From an uncultured Clostridium sp. (GTDB lineage Bacteria; Bacillota; Clostridia; TANB77; CAG-508), in assembly GCA_930980855.1 (NCBI GenBank), contig CAKNIZ010000001.1:151198-215197 (forward strand): a stretch of DNA of 64,000 bases. Reading direction: 5' to 3'. Positions 10,008-19,430 of this stretch are shown here, piece by piece (within the stretch, counting starts at the first letter, position 1; each line of letters starts with the position of its first letter). Below the pieces are notes generated by a model, which saw nothing but the letters and a program-made list of their open reading frames with translations, was not told the DNA's origin and searched no databases. Position numbers and translations under genes: made by a program.

Positions 10008-13000
10008 TTACTCATCTTTATTTTTCTTGTGGTTATGTATTATTATATATGTAATACCTAATAAAGAAAGTAAGCCTAATCCTGCAAATAGTTTCATGTT
10101 ACTGTCATCTCCAGTTTTAGGAACTTCTATTTTTTTATTCTCAAATGAAAACTCTATTGTTCCATCTTTTTCTTCTACTTGCTTGTCATCTACAAATATT
10201 CCTTTGTCATTTATTTCTACTTTTACAACTCTATTAGATAATTCATAATCTGTTGGTGCTTTTGTCTCTTTTATATAATATGTACCATATCTTAAATCTT
10301 CAAAAATTGCTGTACCATCTTTTTTATTAGATTGAACTTCTTTTATTAATTTAGTGCATTCAGGATCTTCATATATTGCAAAAGTAAATTTATCTTTGAT
10401 AGTTTCTTTTGTTTCAGAATCCACTTTAATGACTTTTACATTTTTTAAGATAGGCATATCTTTCATTTCTATTTTTTGAGTATCTTTATCTGTTGTAATA
10501 GTAAATTCTATTTCTTCAGTAATTTCGTAACCATAAGGAGCTATTGTTTCTTTTAGTATGTAAGTTTTTCCCTCTTCAAGACCTTTTACTTGATGAGGCT
10601 CTTTAGTAGAAGTCCATTTATCTATTACATTTCCTTCTTTATCTGTAACTTCTAGTTCTGCTCCTTCAAGTTCTTCCCCTGTTGTTAAATCTGTTTTAGT
10701 TACTTCAACTAATTTATCTATCATAACAATTCTTTGTGTTTCTTTACTTTCAGTAACTGTAAACTCAATATCAGATGCTTTTACATAGTTTCCAACTGCT
10801 AATTCTTCATGCAATATATAAGTTTCATTTTCTTTTAGTCCTTTTACTTTATGTGCTTCTTTTTCTGAAATCCACTCATCTATTATATTGCCCTCTTTGT
10901 CTAATACTTGTAATTTTGCCCCCTCTATTTCTTTACCAGAAATATCTTCTTTTGAAACTTCTACTATTTTATCTTTCATTGTAACTTTTTGAATTTCACT
11001 TGTATCTTCTACCTTAAACTTTATTTCAGTTGCAATAACATAGCCATCTGGGGCAATTTCTTCTTTTAGTGTGTACTCTTTTCCAACTGTTAGTCCCTCT
11101 ATTTTATGAGTTTCTTCAGTAGAAGTCCATGTATCTATAATATTACCTTCACTATCTAAAACAGTTAATTTTGCACCTGGCAATTCTTTATCTCCTGTGA
11201 TATCAGTTTTAGAAAACTCTATTAATGTAGTATCATTTTCTACATTTAATTTTTGTTCATACACTTTAGTTATTGTGTCTTTTTGTTCAAATTCAACTTC
11301 ATATTTTGTTGTATTTAAAACTAATCCATCTAAAGTTTTTATTTCTTCTATTTCATAAGTTCCTATTGGTAAATCAGTAATTGTAAGTTTACCATCTTTA
11401 GTTAGATTATATATCTTTATTTCTTGACCTTGCTCATATATAATACTGCCGTCTGCTTTATCAATTATATCTTCTTTTGCTGTTAGCTTAAATTCAATTC
11501 CAGATAAGTCTGATAAATCAATTAACGAAGTATCTACATTTTCTCTTATAGCAATAGTTTTGTCTAATTTTATAGTTCCTGTTGGTTGTTCATTTTTTAT
11601 AACTATTTCTTTTATAAAATCTCCGTCTTTGTCTGTGTCATAATCTTTAATGTTCTTGATTTCAAAAGTTACAGGTTTATCTAATTGTAAAAAGCCCTCA
11701 GGAATTTTTATTTCTGTTATTTCATAACTTCCAACTGGTAATTTTAAAGGTGTTGTAACTTCTGCCTTATTATCATTTTCAGAATTATATGAATAATCTG
11801 GAATCACAATATTGTCTGCATTTGTTGTAAATGAAGTATATGTTGTGTTTCCGACTTTTTGAGATATTGTTTCTCCTTTTTTGTATAAAATTTCTTTAGT
11901 TGCTCTATCGTATATATCTTCAGTCGCTTTAATTTCAAATGTTGTAGAATTTAAAGTTACTGGTTTATTTGTTTTTAAATCTTTCTTTATAAGTTTGATA
12001 TAAGTTTCTAACTGTTCATTATTTACTACTATATGCTTTGTTCTCTTTGCTATTTCTACAACTTCAGACTCATCTTCTGTAATAGAAAATGTAAAATCAA
12101 CTGATGTTTCATAATCTGCTGGAGTCTTTGTTTCTTTTACAATATACTTGCCAAAAGGTAATTTATTTTGAGTATACGCATCTCCATTTTCATCTGTTGT
12201 TATAATTTCATAAGTTGGAGCTATTTTTTGAGCTTCTGCAACTCTTTTTTCTTCTACTGTTACTAGATTTCCATCTTCATCAATTCCATTCCATACTTCT
12301 TCATAAGTGTAACCTTGATCATAAACTTTTTCTACATCTGCATTTAATTTTATTGTAAATTCTGCACCTGCTAATCCAGGAGTTACTCCAGAATTTTCTT
12401 TAATTCCAGATTTGAAAATATGAAGTCCCATTTCTTTTACTTTTTCTAGACTTGTTGTAGTATTAGAAATTATTTCTTCATGTTGATTTTTATAAGTTAA
12501 ATTAATTTCATATTCTTTTGTATCTAACATATATCCTTTAGGTGCGACTTCTTCTTTCACTAGATATTTGCCCAACGGTAAGTTTGTTATATCTTCTGTT
12601 GTTCCTTTTTCATTCATAGTTCTTGTTGCAACTAAATCTCCTTTAGAATAGAATTTTTTTGTTTTAGCTTTATTGTATATATCTTCTTTAGCATATACTT
12701 TATATACTGCACCCTCAAAAACTGCATCTCCTTGTGTTACTGAGCCAGTTTTAATATCTTTTTTAATTATAGATATACTTCCAGTTGGCTCTTTGTCAGT
12801 TCTTTCTGCTGATGCAAACACAACTGCTGTATTTTGATCTTTATATTTAAGTTCGAATGAATATACCGTATCATCTAATAAGTAACCTTCTGGTGCTTTT
12901 GTTTCTTGATAATTATATTTTCCTAATTTTAGTCCTTCTACTTTTATTTCTCCATTATCATCTGTTGTGAATCTATTATCATAATTATCATTCCATATTC

Positions 13001-14207
13001 TATATTCTGCACCTTTTAAATTTGCTGATTTATCTTCATTTTTCTTAACTAATGTAAATGTTCCAGTTGGTTCAATATTTACAACTGCTTGAGTTGCTGT
13101 TTGATTTACTTTTACCTCTACATTGTAAGATTTATTATCTAAAAGATAACCATAAGGAGCAGATATTTCTTTTATTGTATAAGTTCCTTTTTTTAGTTTG
13201 TCTAAAGTTATTTTTCCATTTGTTACAGTTACTTCTCTGCTATAATTGTTCGGACCTGTAACTTTGAACACAGCTCCTGGAATTAAATCGCCTTCTTTGT
13301 TTAATTTTGAAAGTTCCAATTTACCAAAGCTTTCAATTTTCAAGCTTACACTTAATGTTATTGGATCATTATAAGACAACGAATATAATTGATTTTGAAC
13401 TCCATCTTGGAACTCAAAAAATACCATTGTATCTTTATCTTCTGTTCCATCTTTAATCATTCCCCATGATTTAAATTGTGCATCAGTTATTGTGTAATTC
13501 TCCAAAGTAGTATTTTCATCTACTAATATAGTCATTGAATTACTTCCTTTTGAGTGTGTAATTCTAATTCCATTAGTAGTTTTATCTATACTAGGATAAC
13601 TTGCTAAAACACCATTTGTATCAGTTATTGTTTTACTTTCTCCTGCTTGAACATTTATTGTTGTTCCATCAAAACTTGGTCTAGTTTCTATTTTAGCAAT
13701 TTCTCTATTTATTTCAGATTTAAAAGCTTCATATTCTGCTTGAATACCACTATCTATAAATCTTGCATTGCTTTGACCAAGTATTTCCCATATATATTGT
13801 TGTACTAAGGCATATTTCTTTTTATCAGCATTTGATATTCCACCATCCACAACATAATCGCCTTTATCACGATACCATCCTAAGTATGCAATTTTACATG
13901 CTTTTCTTACATCTGCTTTAACTGGTGTATAATAACTTCCGTTATATACTACATCAGTTTTAAAATCAACTCCATGTTCTGCACAGAATACAGTTCTTTT
14001 TTCGCCTGTATTGTAATTAATTAATTTTCTTATTATAATTCCATACTCTGTATCTGCATTATCTGTAGTTTTAATATAAGAGGCATATTGCCCTCCAACC
14101 CATTCGCCTGTTCCAGATGCTGCAAATATAGGCTGTGCTACACTTAACATTGTAACTAATAATAAAATACTAGCTAAAATTCTTTTATATTTTAATTTTT
14201 TCATCAT
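10008..14207 (-). CDS. Cell-wall-anchored thioester-domain, multi-CnaB (SpaA-like) adhesin
   Basis: Signal peptide; TED-like Cys (VFCAEHG) and Gln (ALVQQYIWE); about 10 CnaB-like repeats; C-terminal VPKTGDDSN, TM and KNKDE. Confidence 0.9.
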   Translation of the reverse strand: MMKKLKYKRILASILLLVTMLSVAQPIFAASGTGEWVGGQYASYIKTTDNADTEYGIIIRKLINYNTGEKRTVFCAEHGVDFKTDVVYNGSYYTPVKADVRKACKIAYLGWYRDKGDYVVDGGISNADKKKYALVQQYIWEILGQSNARFIDSGIQAEYEAFKSEINREIAKIETRPSFDGTTINVQAGESKTITDTNGVLASYPSIDKTTNGIRITHSKGSNSMTILVDENTTLENYTITDAQFKSWGMIKDGTEDKDTMVFFEFQDGVQNQLYSLSYNDPITLSVSLKIESFGKLELSKLNKEGDLIPGAVFKVTGPNNYSREVTVTNGKITLDKLKKGTYTIKEISAPYGYLLDNKSYNVEVKVNQTATQAVVNIEPTGTFTLVKKNEDKSANLKGAEYRIWNDNYDNRFTTDDNGEIKVEGLKLGKYNYQETKAPEGYLLDDTVYSFELKYKDQNTAVVFASAERTDKEPTGSISIIKKDIKTGSVTQGDAVFEGAVYKVYAKEDIYNKAKTKKFYSKGDLVATRTMNEKGTTEDITNLPLGKYLVKEEVAPKGYMLDTKEYEINLTYKNQHEEIISNTTTSLEKVKEMGLHIFKSGIKENSGVTPGLAGAEFTIKLNADVEKVYDQGYTYEEVWNGIDEDGNLVTVEEKRVAEAQKIAPTYEIITTDENGDAYTQNKLPFGKYIVKETKTPADYETSVDFTFSITEDESEVVEIAKRTKHIVVNNEQLETYIKLIKKDLKTNKPVTLNSTTFEIKATEDIYDRATKEILYKKGETISQKVGNTTYTSFTTNADNIVIPDYSYNSENDNKAEVTTPLKLPVGSYEITEIKIPEGFLQLDKPVTFEIKNIKDYDTDKDGDFIKEIVIKNEQPTGTIKLDKTIAIRENVDTSLIDLSDLSGIEFKLTAKEDIIDKADGSIIYEQGQEIKIYNLTKDGKLTITDLPIGTYEIEEIKTLDGLVLNTTKYEVEFEQKDTITKVYEQKLNVENDTTLIEFSKTDITGDKELPGAKLTVLDSEGNIIDTWTSTEETHKIEGLTVGKEYTLKEEIAPDGYVIATEIKFKVEDTSEIQKVTMKDKIVEVSKEDISGKEIEGAKLQVLDKEGNIIDEWISEKEAHKVKGLKENETYILHEELAVGNYVKASDIEFTVTESKETQRIVMIDKLVEVTKTDLTTGEELEGAELEVTDKEGNVIDKWTSTKEPHQVKGLEEGKTYILKETIAPYGYEITEEIEFTITTDKDTQKIEMKDMPILKNVKVIKVDSETKETIKDKFTFAIYEDPECTKLIKEVQSNKKDGTAIFEDLRYGTYYIKETKAPTDYELSNRVVKVEINDKGIFVDDKQVEEKDGTIEFSFENKKIEVPKTGDDSNMKLFAGLGLLSLLGITYIIIHNHKKNKDE

Positions 14208-14236
14208 ATAAAATCCTCCTTTTTTGCATAAAAAAA

Positions 14237-14257
14237 GAACAAGTTTTATACTTGCTC
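14237..14257 (-). terminator. Rho-independent terminator after the 230 aa gene
   Basis: Minus strand GAGCAAG-TATAAAA-CTTGTTC-TTTTTTT. Confidence 0.7.
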
Positions 14258-14275
14258 CTCAAAAATATTTATTTT

Positions 14276-14968
14276 TTATCTTTTATAGTAATTTAAAGTC
14301 CATTTACCACAATATGGACAACTCCATGTTTCATAGCCATAAGGACATAATTTGTAATATTCATCTGATGATATTTCTCCATTATGTACTTGATCACTAT
14401 AACCATTTATTAAATTATCATAATATGCAACTGCTTCATCGTAACTATTAAACCATAAATTAGAATTGCCTGCACTAACTCCATGTTTTGTATCAGTACA
14501 TTTAGGCTTTTCTTGTACTTTATCATCATTCTTATTTTCTTGAATATTCTCTTTAGGCTTTTCTCCTTTCTGTGTATTATTTTTAGGTGTGTCTACTTTG
14601 TTGGTAACTTGAGTTGGCTTTTCTGTTTGTTTTGGACTTTCAACTACTTTTTCCTGTGTGCTTTTAGTACTTTCTGTTTGTTTCTCATTTTTATTTTCTT
14701 GAGTTTCTGTCTTTGTATTTGCATTAGTGTCTTCTTGTATCAATTCTTCTTTGGTATCTTGATTTATACTTGTATTTTCTACAACATTTGCTTCCGTTTC
14801 TTGAATTTCATTAGTTGAATTTATTTCATTTACAACCTTATTTTCAAATTCAATACTACTTTTATCATATTTATCTATAACTTGATTAACTATTAAAGCT
14901 GTTATAATTAATGCTATAACTAGAGCTAAAATCACAATTATTATTTTCTTTTTCTTCATACTTATCAT
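14276..14968 (-). CDS. Membrane-anchored/secreted protein with E/T/K/Q-rich stalk and C-terminal zinc-ribbon-like CPYG..CPYC domain
   Basis: N-terminal TM, low-complexity stalk, C-terminal CPYGYETWSCPYCGKW. Confidence 0.6.
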   Translation of the reverse strand: MISMKKKKIIIVILALVIALIITALIVNQVIDKYDKSSIEFENKVVNEINSTNEIQETEANVVENTSINQDTKEELIQEDTNANTKTETQENKNEKQTESTKSTQEKVVESPKQTEKPTQVTNKVDTPKNNTQKGEKPKENIQENKNDDKVQEKPKCTDTKHGVSAGNSNLWFNSYDEAVAYYDNLINGYSDQVHNGEISSDEYYKLCPYGYETWSCPYCGKWTLNYYKR

Positions 14969-15160
14969 CTCCTTATGCTTTAATTATACTGCTTAAAAGA
15001 CTAAGTTCAAGTTTATAAATAAATATAAATAAAATTAATTAAAAAAATTATTATTCTTTTAGTTTGTAATATAGTATGTTTTTGAAAGGGTTTGTAAGGG
15101 AAAACTTTGTAATGTGTTCACACATAAAGGTAGTATCTTTATTAAATATGTTCACACACA

Positions 15161-16114
15161 TTATCTAGCATTTCTTTCTTGTTTTAGTCTTTCTCTCTTG
15201 TTATGTTCTTCCACACATTGAATAATAAAATCTTCTACTTTGCCAGATTCTTTTATTTTTTGTGGTATATATTTATCTATTCTTTCATTGTGTATTTTTA
15301 TAAATTCTTTTTGATTAGGTTTTTCCTGACCTAAAATTTCTTCTATTTTTTCTTCTGTTAATTTTCCCTCTTGTTCAAGTTTTTTTAGTCTTATTGCTTG
15401 ACTCAATGATGGTGTAACTTCATCAAACTCAAATATATTTTGTACTACATATTGATTTTCTTCACTTAAATAAGAAAGCTCTACTGCTGGTCTAAAAGCA
15501 ATTCTTTTTAAATCTACTTGTTCTAAAAGCTCTGGAATAAGATGTGTTAGACGAATATATCTTCTAATATTAGTCATACTTTCGCCTACTTCTTTTCCTA
15601 ACTTATTAGCACTTTCTAACTTCCAACCCATTGGGTCGGAAGTTTCGTCCTCCAGTAAATCTACTCTTTTCCCTTGGTGTCGCATTGCTTCAAGTTTCAT
15701 TTTGTATGCAAATGCTTTCTCTGATGGCAATATTTCTTGTCTTTGATTAAGATTTGTATCAACCATTAAAATTGTAGCTTCATCATCAGTTAAATTTTTT
15801 ATAATACATGGCATTTCTTTTTTATTTGCTTTTTGAAAAGCTCTTTTTCTTCTATGTCCTGCTACCATTTCATATTTTCCATTTTCTTTTGGTCTAACAA
15901 TCGCTGGGGGTATAAATTTATTACTGTTAATGCTTCTTACTATATTATCCATAAGTTCATCATCATTTACAGAAAAAGGATGATTTGGAAAATTATCAAT
16001 ATCTTTTATTGAGATATATTCTATATAGTCTTTTTGTCTATTATCTCGTTCTTCTTGCGTTGTAAAAAGGTCATCTATACTTGGTAGTTTCATTTTTTGT
16101 TCTTGCTCTTTCAT
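15161..16114 (-). CDS. parB: ParB/RepB-family partition protein
   Basis: FPNHPFSVNDDELMDNIVRSI, PAIVRPKENGKYEMVAGHRRKRAF. Start set at MKEQEQ with SD AAAGGAGG upstream. Confidence 0.9.
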   Translation of the reverse strand: MKEQEQKMKLPSIDDLFTTQEERDNRQKDYIEYISIKDIDNFPNHPFSVNDDELMDNIVRSINSNKFIPPAIVRPKENGKYEMVAGHRRKRAFQKANKKEMPCIIKNLTDDEATILMVDTNLNQRQEILPSEKAFAYKMKLEAMRHQGKRVDLLEDETSDPMGWKLESANKLGKEVGESMTNIRRYIRLTHLIPELLEQVDLKRIAFRPAVELSYLSEENQYVVQNIFEFDEVTPSLSQAIRLKKLEQEGKLTEEKIEEILGQEKPNQKEFIKIHNERIDKYIPQKIKESGKVEDFIIQCVEEHNKRERLKQERNAR

Positions 16115-16889
16115 GTTCAACGACCTCCTTTGCAAATTCTTTATATGCTATTGCAACAGGACTATTCTTATCATAAGCAAATATACTTTTACCACTAGAA
16201 GTAGATTTTGCTGTATTTATTGCTTTTGGAATTTCCGTATTATATATTTTTATAAACTGTCCATAGTTTTCAACAATAGTATTTCTCACTTGTTTAGATA
16301 ATTTAGTTCTTTTATCTACAAGTGTTAATAATACTCCTTCTATCTTTAAGTTAGGATTTATTTGTTTATGAATTCTATTTACAGTTTTTAATAAATGTCC
16401 CATTCCTTTTGCTGCTAAATATTCTCCTTGTACAGGAATTATTACTTTATCACTACAAGCCAATGCATTTATAGTAATCATTCCTAAACTAGGCATGCAG
16501 TCAATTAAAATATAGTCATAATTATCTTTTATGTCCCTTATTGAATTCTTAAGTGTGAACTCTCTACTCATTGCATTTACAAGTGAAAACTCTATTGCTG
16601 ATAAATCTAAATTAGCTGGAATTAAATCTATTCCCTCTTTATGATGAAGAATAGCCTTTTCTGCATTCATTTCATTATCATATATTGTATCAGACATTAA
16701 AGTAGCAATAGTATTTTGCAATTTGTCTTGGTCATAGTATCCCATACAAGTAGTTAAATCTCCTTGAGGATCTGCGTCAATGAGTAGAACTTTATTGCCT
16801 TGCTTTCTTAAAGCAACACCTAAAGAAAAAGTGGTTGTAGTTTTTCCTACACCACCTTTCTGATTTGCTATTGCAATTATTTCACTCAT
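16071..16889 (-). CDS. parA: ParA/Soj-family ATPase
   Basis: MSEIIAIANQKGGVGKTTTTFSLGVAL, LIDADPQGDLT, DYILIDCMPSLG. Confidence 0.93.
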   Translation of the reverse strand: MSEIIAIANQKGGVGKTTTTFSLGVALRKQGNKVLLIDADPQGDLTTCMGYYDQDKLQNTIATLMSDTIYDNEMNAEKAILHHKEGIDLIPANLDLSAIEFSLVNAMSREFTLKNSIRDIKDNYDYILIDCMPSLGMITINALACSDKVIIPVQGEYLAAKGMGHLLKTVNRIHKQINPNLKIEGVLLTLVDKRTKLSKQVRNTIVENYGQFIKIYNTEIPKAINTAKSTSSGKSIFAYDKNSPVAIAYKEFAKEVVEHERARTKNETTKYR

Positions 16890-17499
16890 TGTCATTCTCC
16901 TTTTCTTCATTTTTTATACTCTTTCTAAAGCTAACAAACTGCTCATATAACTCGTGATTTTGTATATCTTCTACATATTCCTCTGCGTTTTCTACAAAAT
17001 CCTTAATATTTTCATTTATAGTAATGCAAATATCTTTATAGCTTGGTGCTTCATAAAGTTCTTCAAAAATCAATGTCAGAGTTTCTGCTATTTCTTCCTC
17101 TAAATCTACCATATAATACAAATTTCTACACATCTCTGGAATTTCTTGTTTAAAACAATGTTTTATTTCATCTGATGATAGCATTTGATATAGTAATGTA
17201 TATAGACTATCTTCAGAAATTTGAGCAAAATGTAAAGAGTTTCTTAATCTATCTTGTGCCATTTTTATTTTTCTCATATCTTCTTCTGTTTTATTTTCTT
17301 TAAATAGAAGATTTCTTATTGTATCCATATCAGGATCCATATAATTTTCATATTTAATACAATCCTTAATTGTATTTATTAACATTGCCTTTATTGTCTC
17401 ATGCAATGTCCTTTCATCTAATCCTTCTAAAGCTCCCTCATTTAAAAGTTCATCTTGAACTTCGTATTTTCTTTCAAAATCATAAATTGTTTTTTTCAT
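16882..17499 (-). CDS. Hypothetical acidic protein upstream of parA
   Basis: 205 aa ORF with SD AAGGAGG, overlapping the parA start. Confidence 0.6.
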   Translation of the reverse strand: MKKTIYDFERKYEVQDELLNEGALEGLDERTLHETIKAMLINTIKDCIKYENYMDPDMDTIRNLLFKENKTEEDMRKIKMAQDRLRNSLHFAQISEDSLYTLLYQMLSSDEIKHCFKQEIPEMCRNLYYMVDLEEEIAETLTLIFEELYEAPSYKDICITINENIKDFVENAEEYVEDIQNHELYEQFVSFRKSIKNEEKENDNE

Positions 17500-17530
17500 C
17501 TACTTTTACCTCCTTAAAATTATTTTTGAG

Positions 17531-17560
17531 GCAATAAAAAAGAAGCTAACTTATTTCTAA
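17531..17560 (-). terminator. Terminator/attenuator in the leader of the 205aa-parA-parB operon
   Basis: Minus strand AGAAGTTAA-N12-TTAGCTTCT followed by TTTTTT. Confidence 0.55.
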
Positions 17561-17648
17561 ATTAACTTCTATATGTTAGATATTATTTCAATAACTACAT
17601 TTTCTATTTTTATTTTGTATTTATTACAGTTATTAACTTATAAAAACT

Positions 17649-17698
17649 CTTTAAAAGCCTTTAAATCTCTTTAAATTTTTACAGCTATTTTACAGCTA
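17649..17698. repeat. Helically phased short repeats: 3x CTTTAAA (10 bp period) then 2x TTTTACAGCTA (11 bp tandem)
   Basis: CTTTAAA at 17649, 17659, 17669; TTTTACAGCTA at 17677 and 17688. Confidence 0.8.
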
Positions 17699-17833
17699 CT
17701 AGAATAAATTTATTAAAATTCATTAATTTTTATTAGATTTTCCTATTCTTTTTATATTGTCTATAACTCGCTATTTGCAACATATTAAGAGTTTTTAGTA
17801 TTTATTAAGATTTATTTTTAATTTGCTAATGTT

Positions 17834-19324
17834 CTATGCCAATGGTTTCATTGTTGGAAATAAAAGCACATCTCTTATTGAAGCTGAGTCTGTTAATAAC
17901 ATTATAAGTCTATCTAATCCTATACCTAAACCTCCTGTTGGTGGTAAACCAATTTCTAAGGCATTTACGAAATCTTCATCCATCATTCCCGCTTCTTCGT
18001 CCCCATTTGCTCTAGCTTCTGCCTGTTTTTTTAGTCTTTCATATTGGTCTATAGGATCATTTAATTCTGAATATGCATTTCCATATTCTCTTCCACCTAT
18101 GAATACTTCAAATCTTTCTGTTAAAGAAGGATCATCTTTCTTTCTCTTTGTAAGTGGAGATACTTCTACTGGATAATCCATTATAAATGTTGGTTGTATT
18201 AGTGTTTCTTCTACGAATGTTTCAAAGAATTCATTTATAATATGTCCTCTTGTTGTTTTTCCTTCTTCTAGTTCAACATTCTTTTCTTTTGCTATTTTCA
18301 TAGCTTCCTCATCAGTCTTTATTTCATTAAAGTCTATTCCTGTAACTTCTTTTATAGAATCTATCATTGTAATTCTTTTCCATGGAGTTGACAAATCTAA
18401 ATCTGTTCCTTGATAGTTTATTTTTAAAGTACCATTTACCTTCATGCAAAGTCTAGTAATAATTTCTTCTGTAATATTCATCATATCATTATAATCTTCA
18501 TATGCAGAATAAAGTTCTACATTTGTGAATTCTGGGTTATGTTTTATGTCCATTCCCTCATTTCTAAAGTTTTTACATATTTCATATACTTTTTCAAATC
18601 CACCAACAACTAATCTTTTTAAATTAAGCTCTGGTGCTATTCTTAAATACATATCAATATCTAATGTATTATGATGTGTTTCAAATGGTCTTGCTGCATC
18701 TCCTGTAATTAAATTGTTTAGTATTGGGGTCTCTACCTCTAAGTATCCCTTTTCGTCTAATATATTTCTTAATTCTTTTATTATTATACTTCTTTTTATA
18801 AAAGTATCTCTTACTTCTGTGTTTACTATCAAATCTAGATATCTTTGTCTATATCTTAAATCTGTATCTTTTAATCCATGGAATTTTTCTGGAAGTGGTT
18901 TTAAAGATTTTGTAAGTAATGTTACCTCTTTTGCATGTATAGAAATCTCTTCTGTTCTTGTTTTAAATACAAAACCAGTAATACCAATAATATCTCCAAT
19001 ATCATATTCTTTAAAATGTTTATAACTATCTTCTCCTAAATCATTTATACTAACATAACTTTGTACTTTTCCTTCTCCATCTTGGATATGACAAAAAGAA
19101 GCCTTCCCCATTATTCTTTTTGCAATAATTCTTCCAGCTACAGTTACATCTTTTCCTTCTAATTCTTCATAATTATCTTTTATCTCTTTACTTGTATGTG
19201 TTTTATTAAATTTAGTTATTTCAAAAGGATTTTTTCCTTCTTCTTTTAATTTTTCTAACTTTTCTCTTCTAACCGCCATAAGTTGGTTTATATCTAATTC
19301 TTGATTGTTATTTTCCTCCATCAT
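17834..19324 (-). CDS. lysS: Lysyl-tRNA synthetase (class II)
   Basis: [26 protein letters not shown] and [20 protein letters not shown]. Confidence 0.97.
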   Translation of the reverse strand: MMEENNNQELDINQLMAVRREKLEKLKEEGKNPFEITKFNKTHTSKEIKDNYEELEGKDVTVAGRIIAKRIMGKASFCHIQDGEGKVQSYVSINDLGEDSYKHFKEYDIGDIIGITGFVFKTRTEEISIHAKEVTLLTKSLKPLPEKFHGLKDTDLRYRQRYLDLIVNTEVRDTFIKRSIIIKELRNILDEKGYLEVETPILNNLITGDAARPFETHHNTLDIDMYLRIAPELNLKRLVVGGFEKVYEICKNFRNEGMDIKHNPEFTNVELYSAYEDYNDMMNITEEIITRLCMKVNGTLKINYQGTDLDLSTPWKRITMIDSIKEVTGIDFNEIKTDEEAMKIAKEKNVELEEGKTTRGHIINEFFETFVEETLIQPTFIMDYPVEVSPLTKRKKDDPSLTERFEVFIGGREYGNAYSELNDPIDQYERLKKQAEARANGDEEAGMMDEDFVNALEIGLPPTGGLGIGLDRLIMLLTDSASIRDVLLFPTMKPLA

Positions 19325-19430
19325 CTGCTCTCCTCCATAATTTATACATATACATTATTATATCTTATATACCACTTTTTGTAAACCGTTTTGCTTAACA
19401 TAATTTGATTTTTATAGATTTTCTAATGAT

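Larger units (their letters stand above)
1..17780. mobile_element. Integrated conjugative/plasmid-like element (partial; left end outside window, right end approximate, before lysS)
   Basis: Cluster of ArdC/methylase/SNF2-helicase giant gene, TnpV-like ORF, CnaB adhesin, ParA/ParB and VapD-like gene, abutting housekeeping lysS. No integrase or relaxase in window. Confidence 0.65.

Noticed and set aside
14483-14818. 111 aa plus-strand hydrophobic ORF
   Set aside because: Antisense to the repetitive E/T/K-rich stalk of the 230 aa gene; composition artefact.
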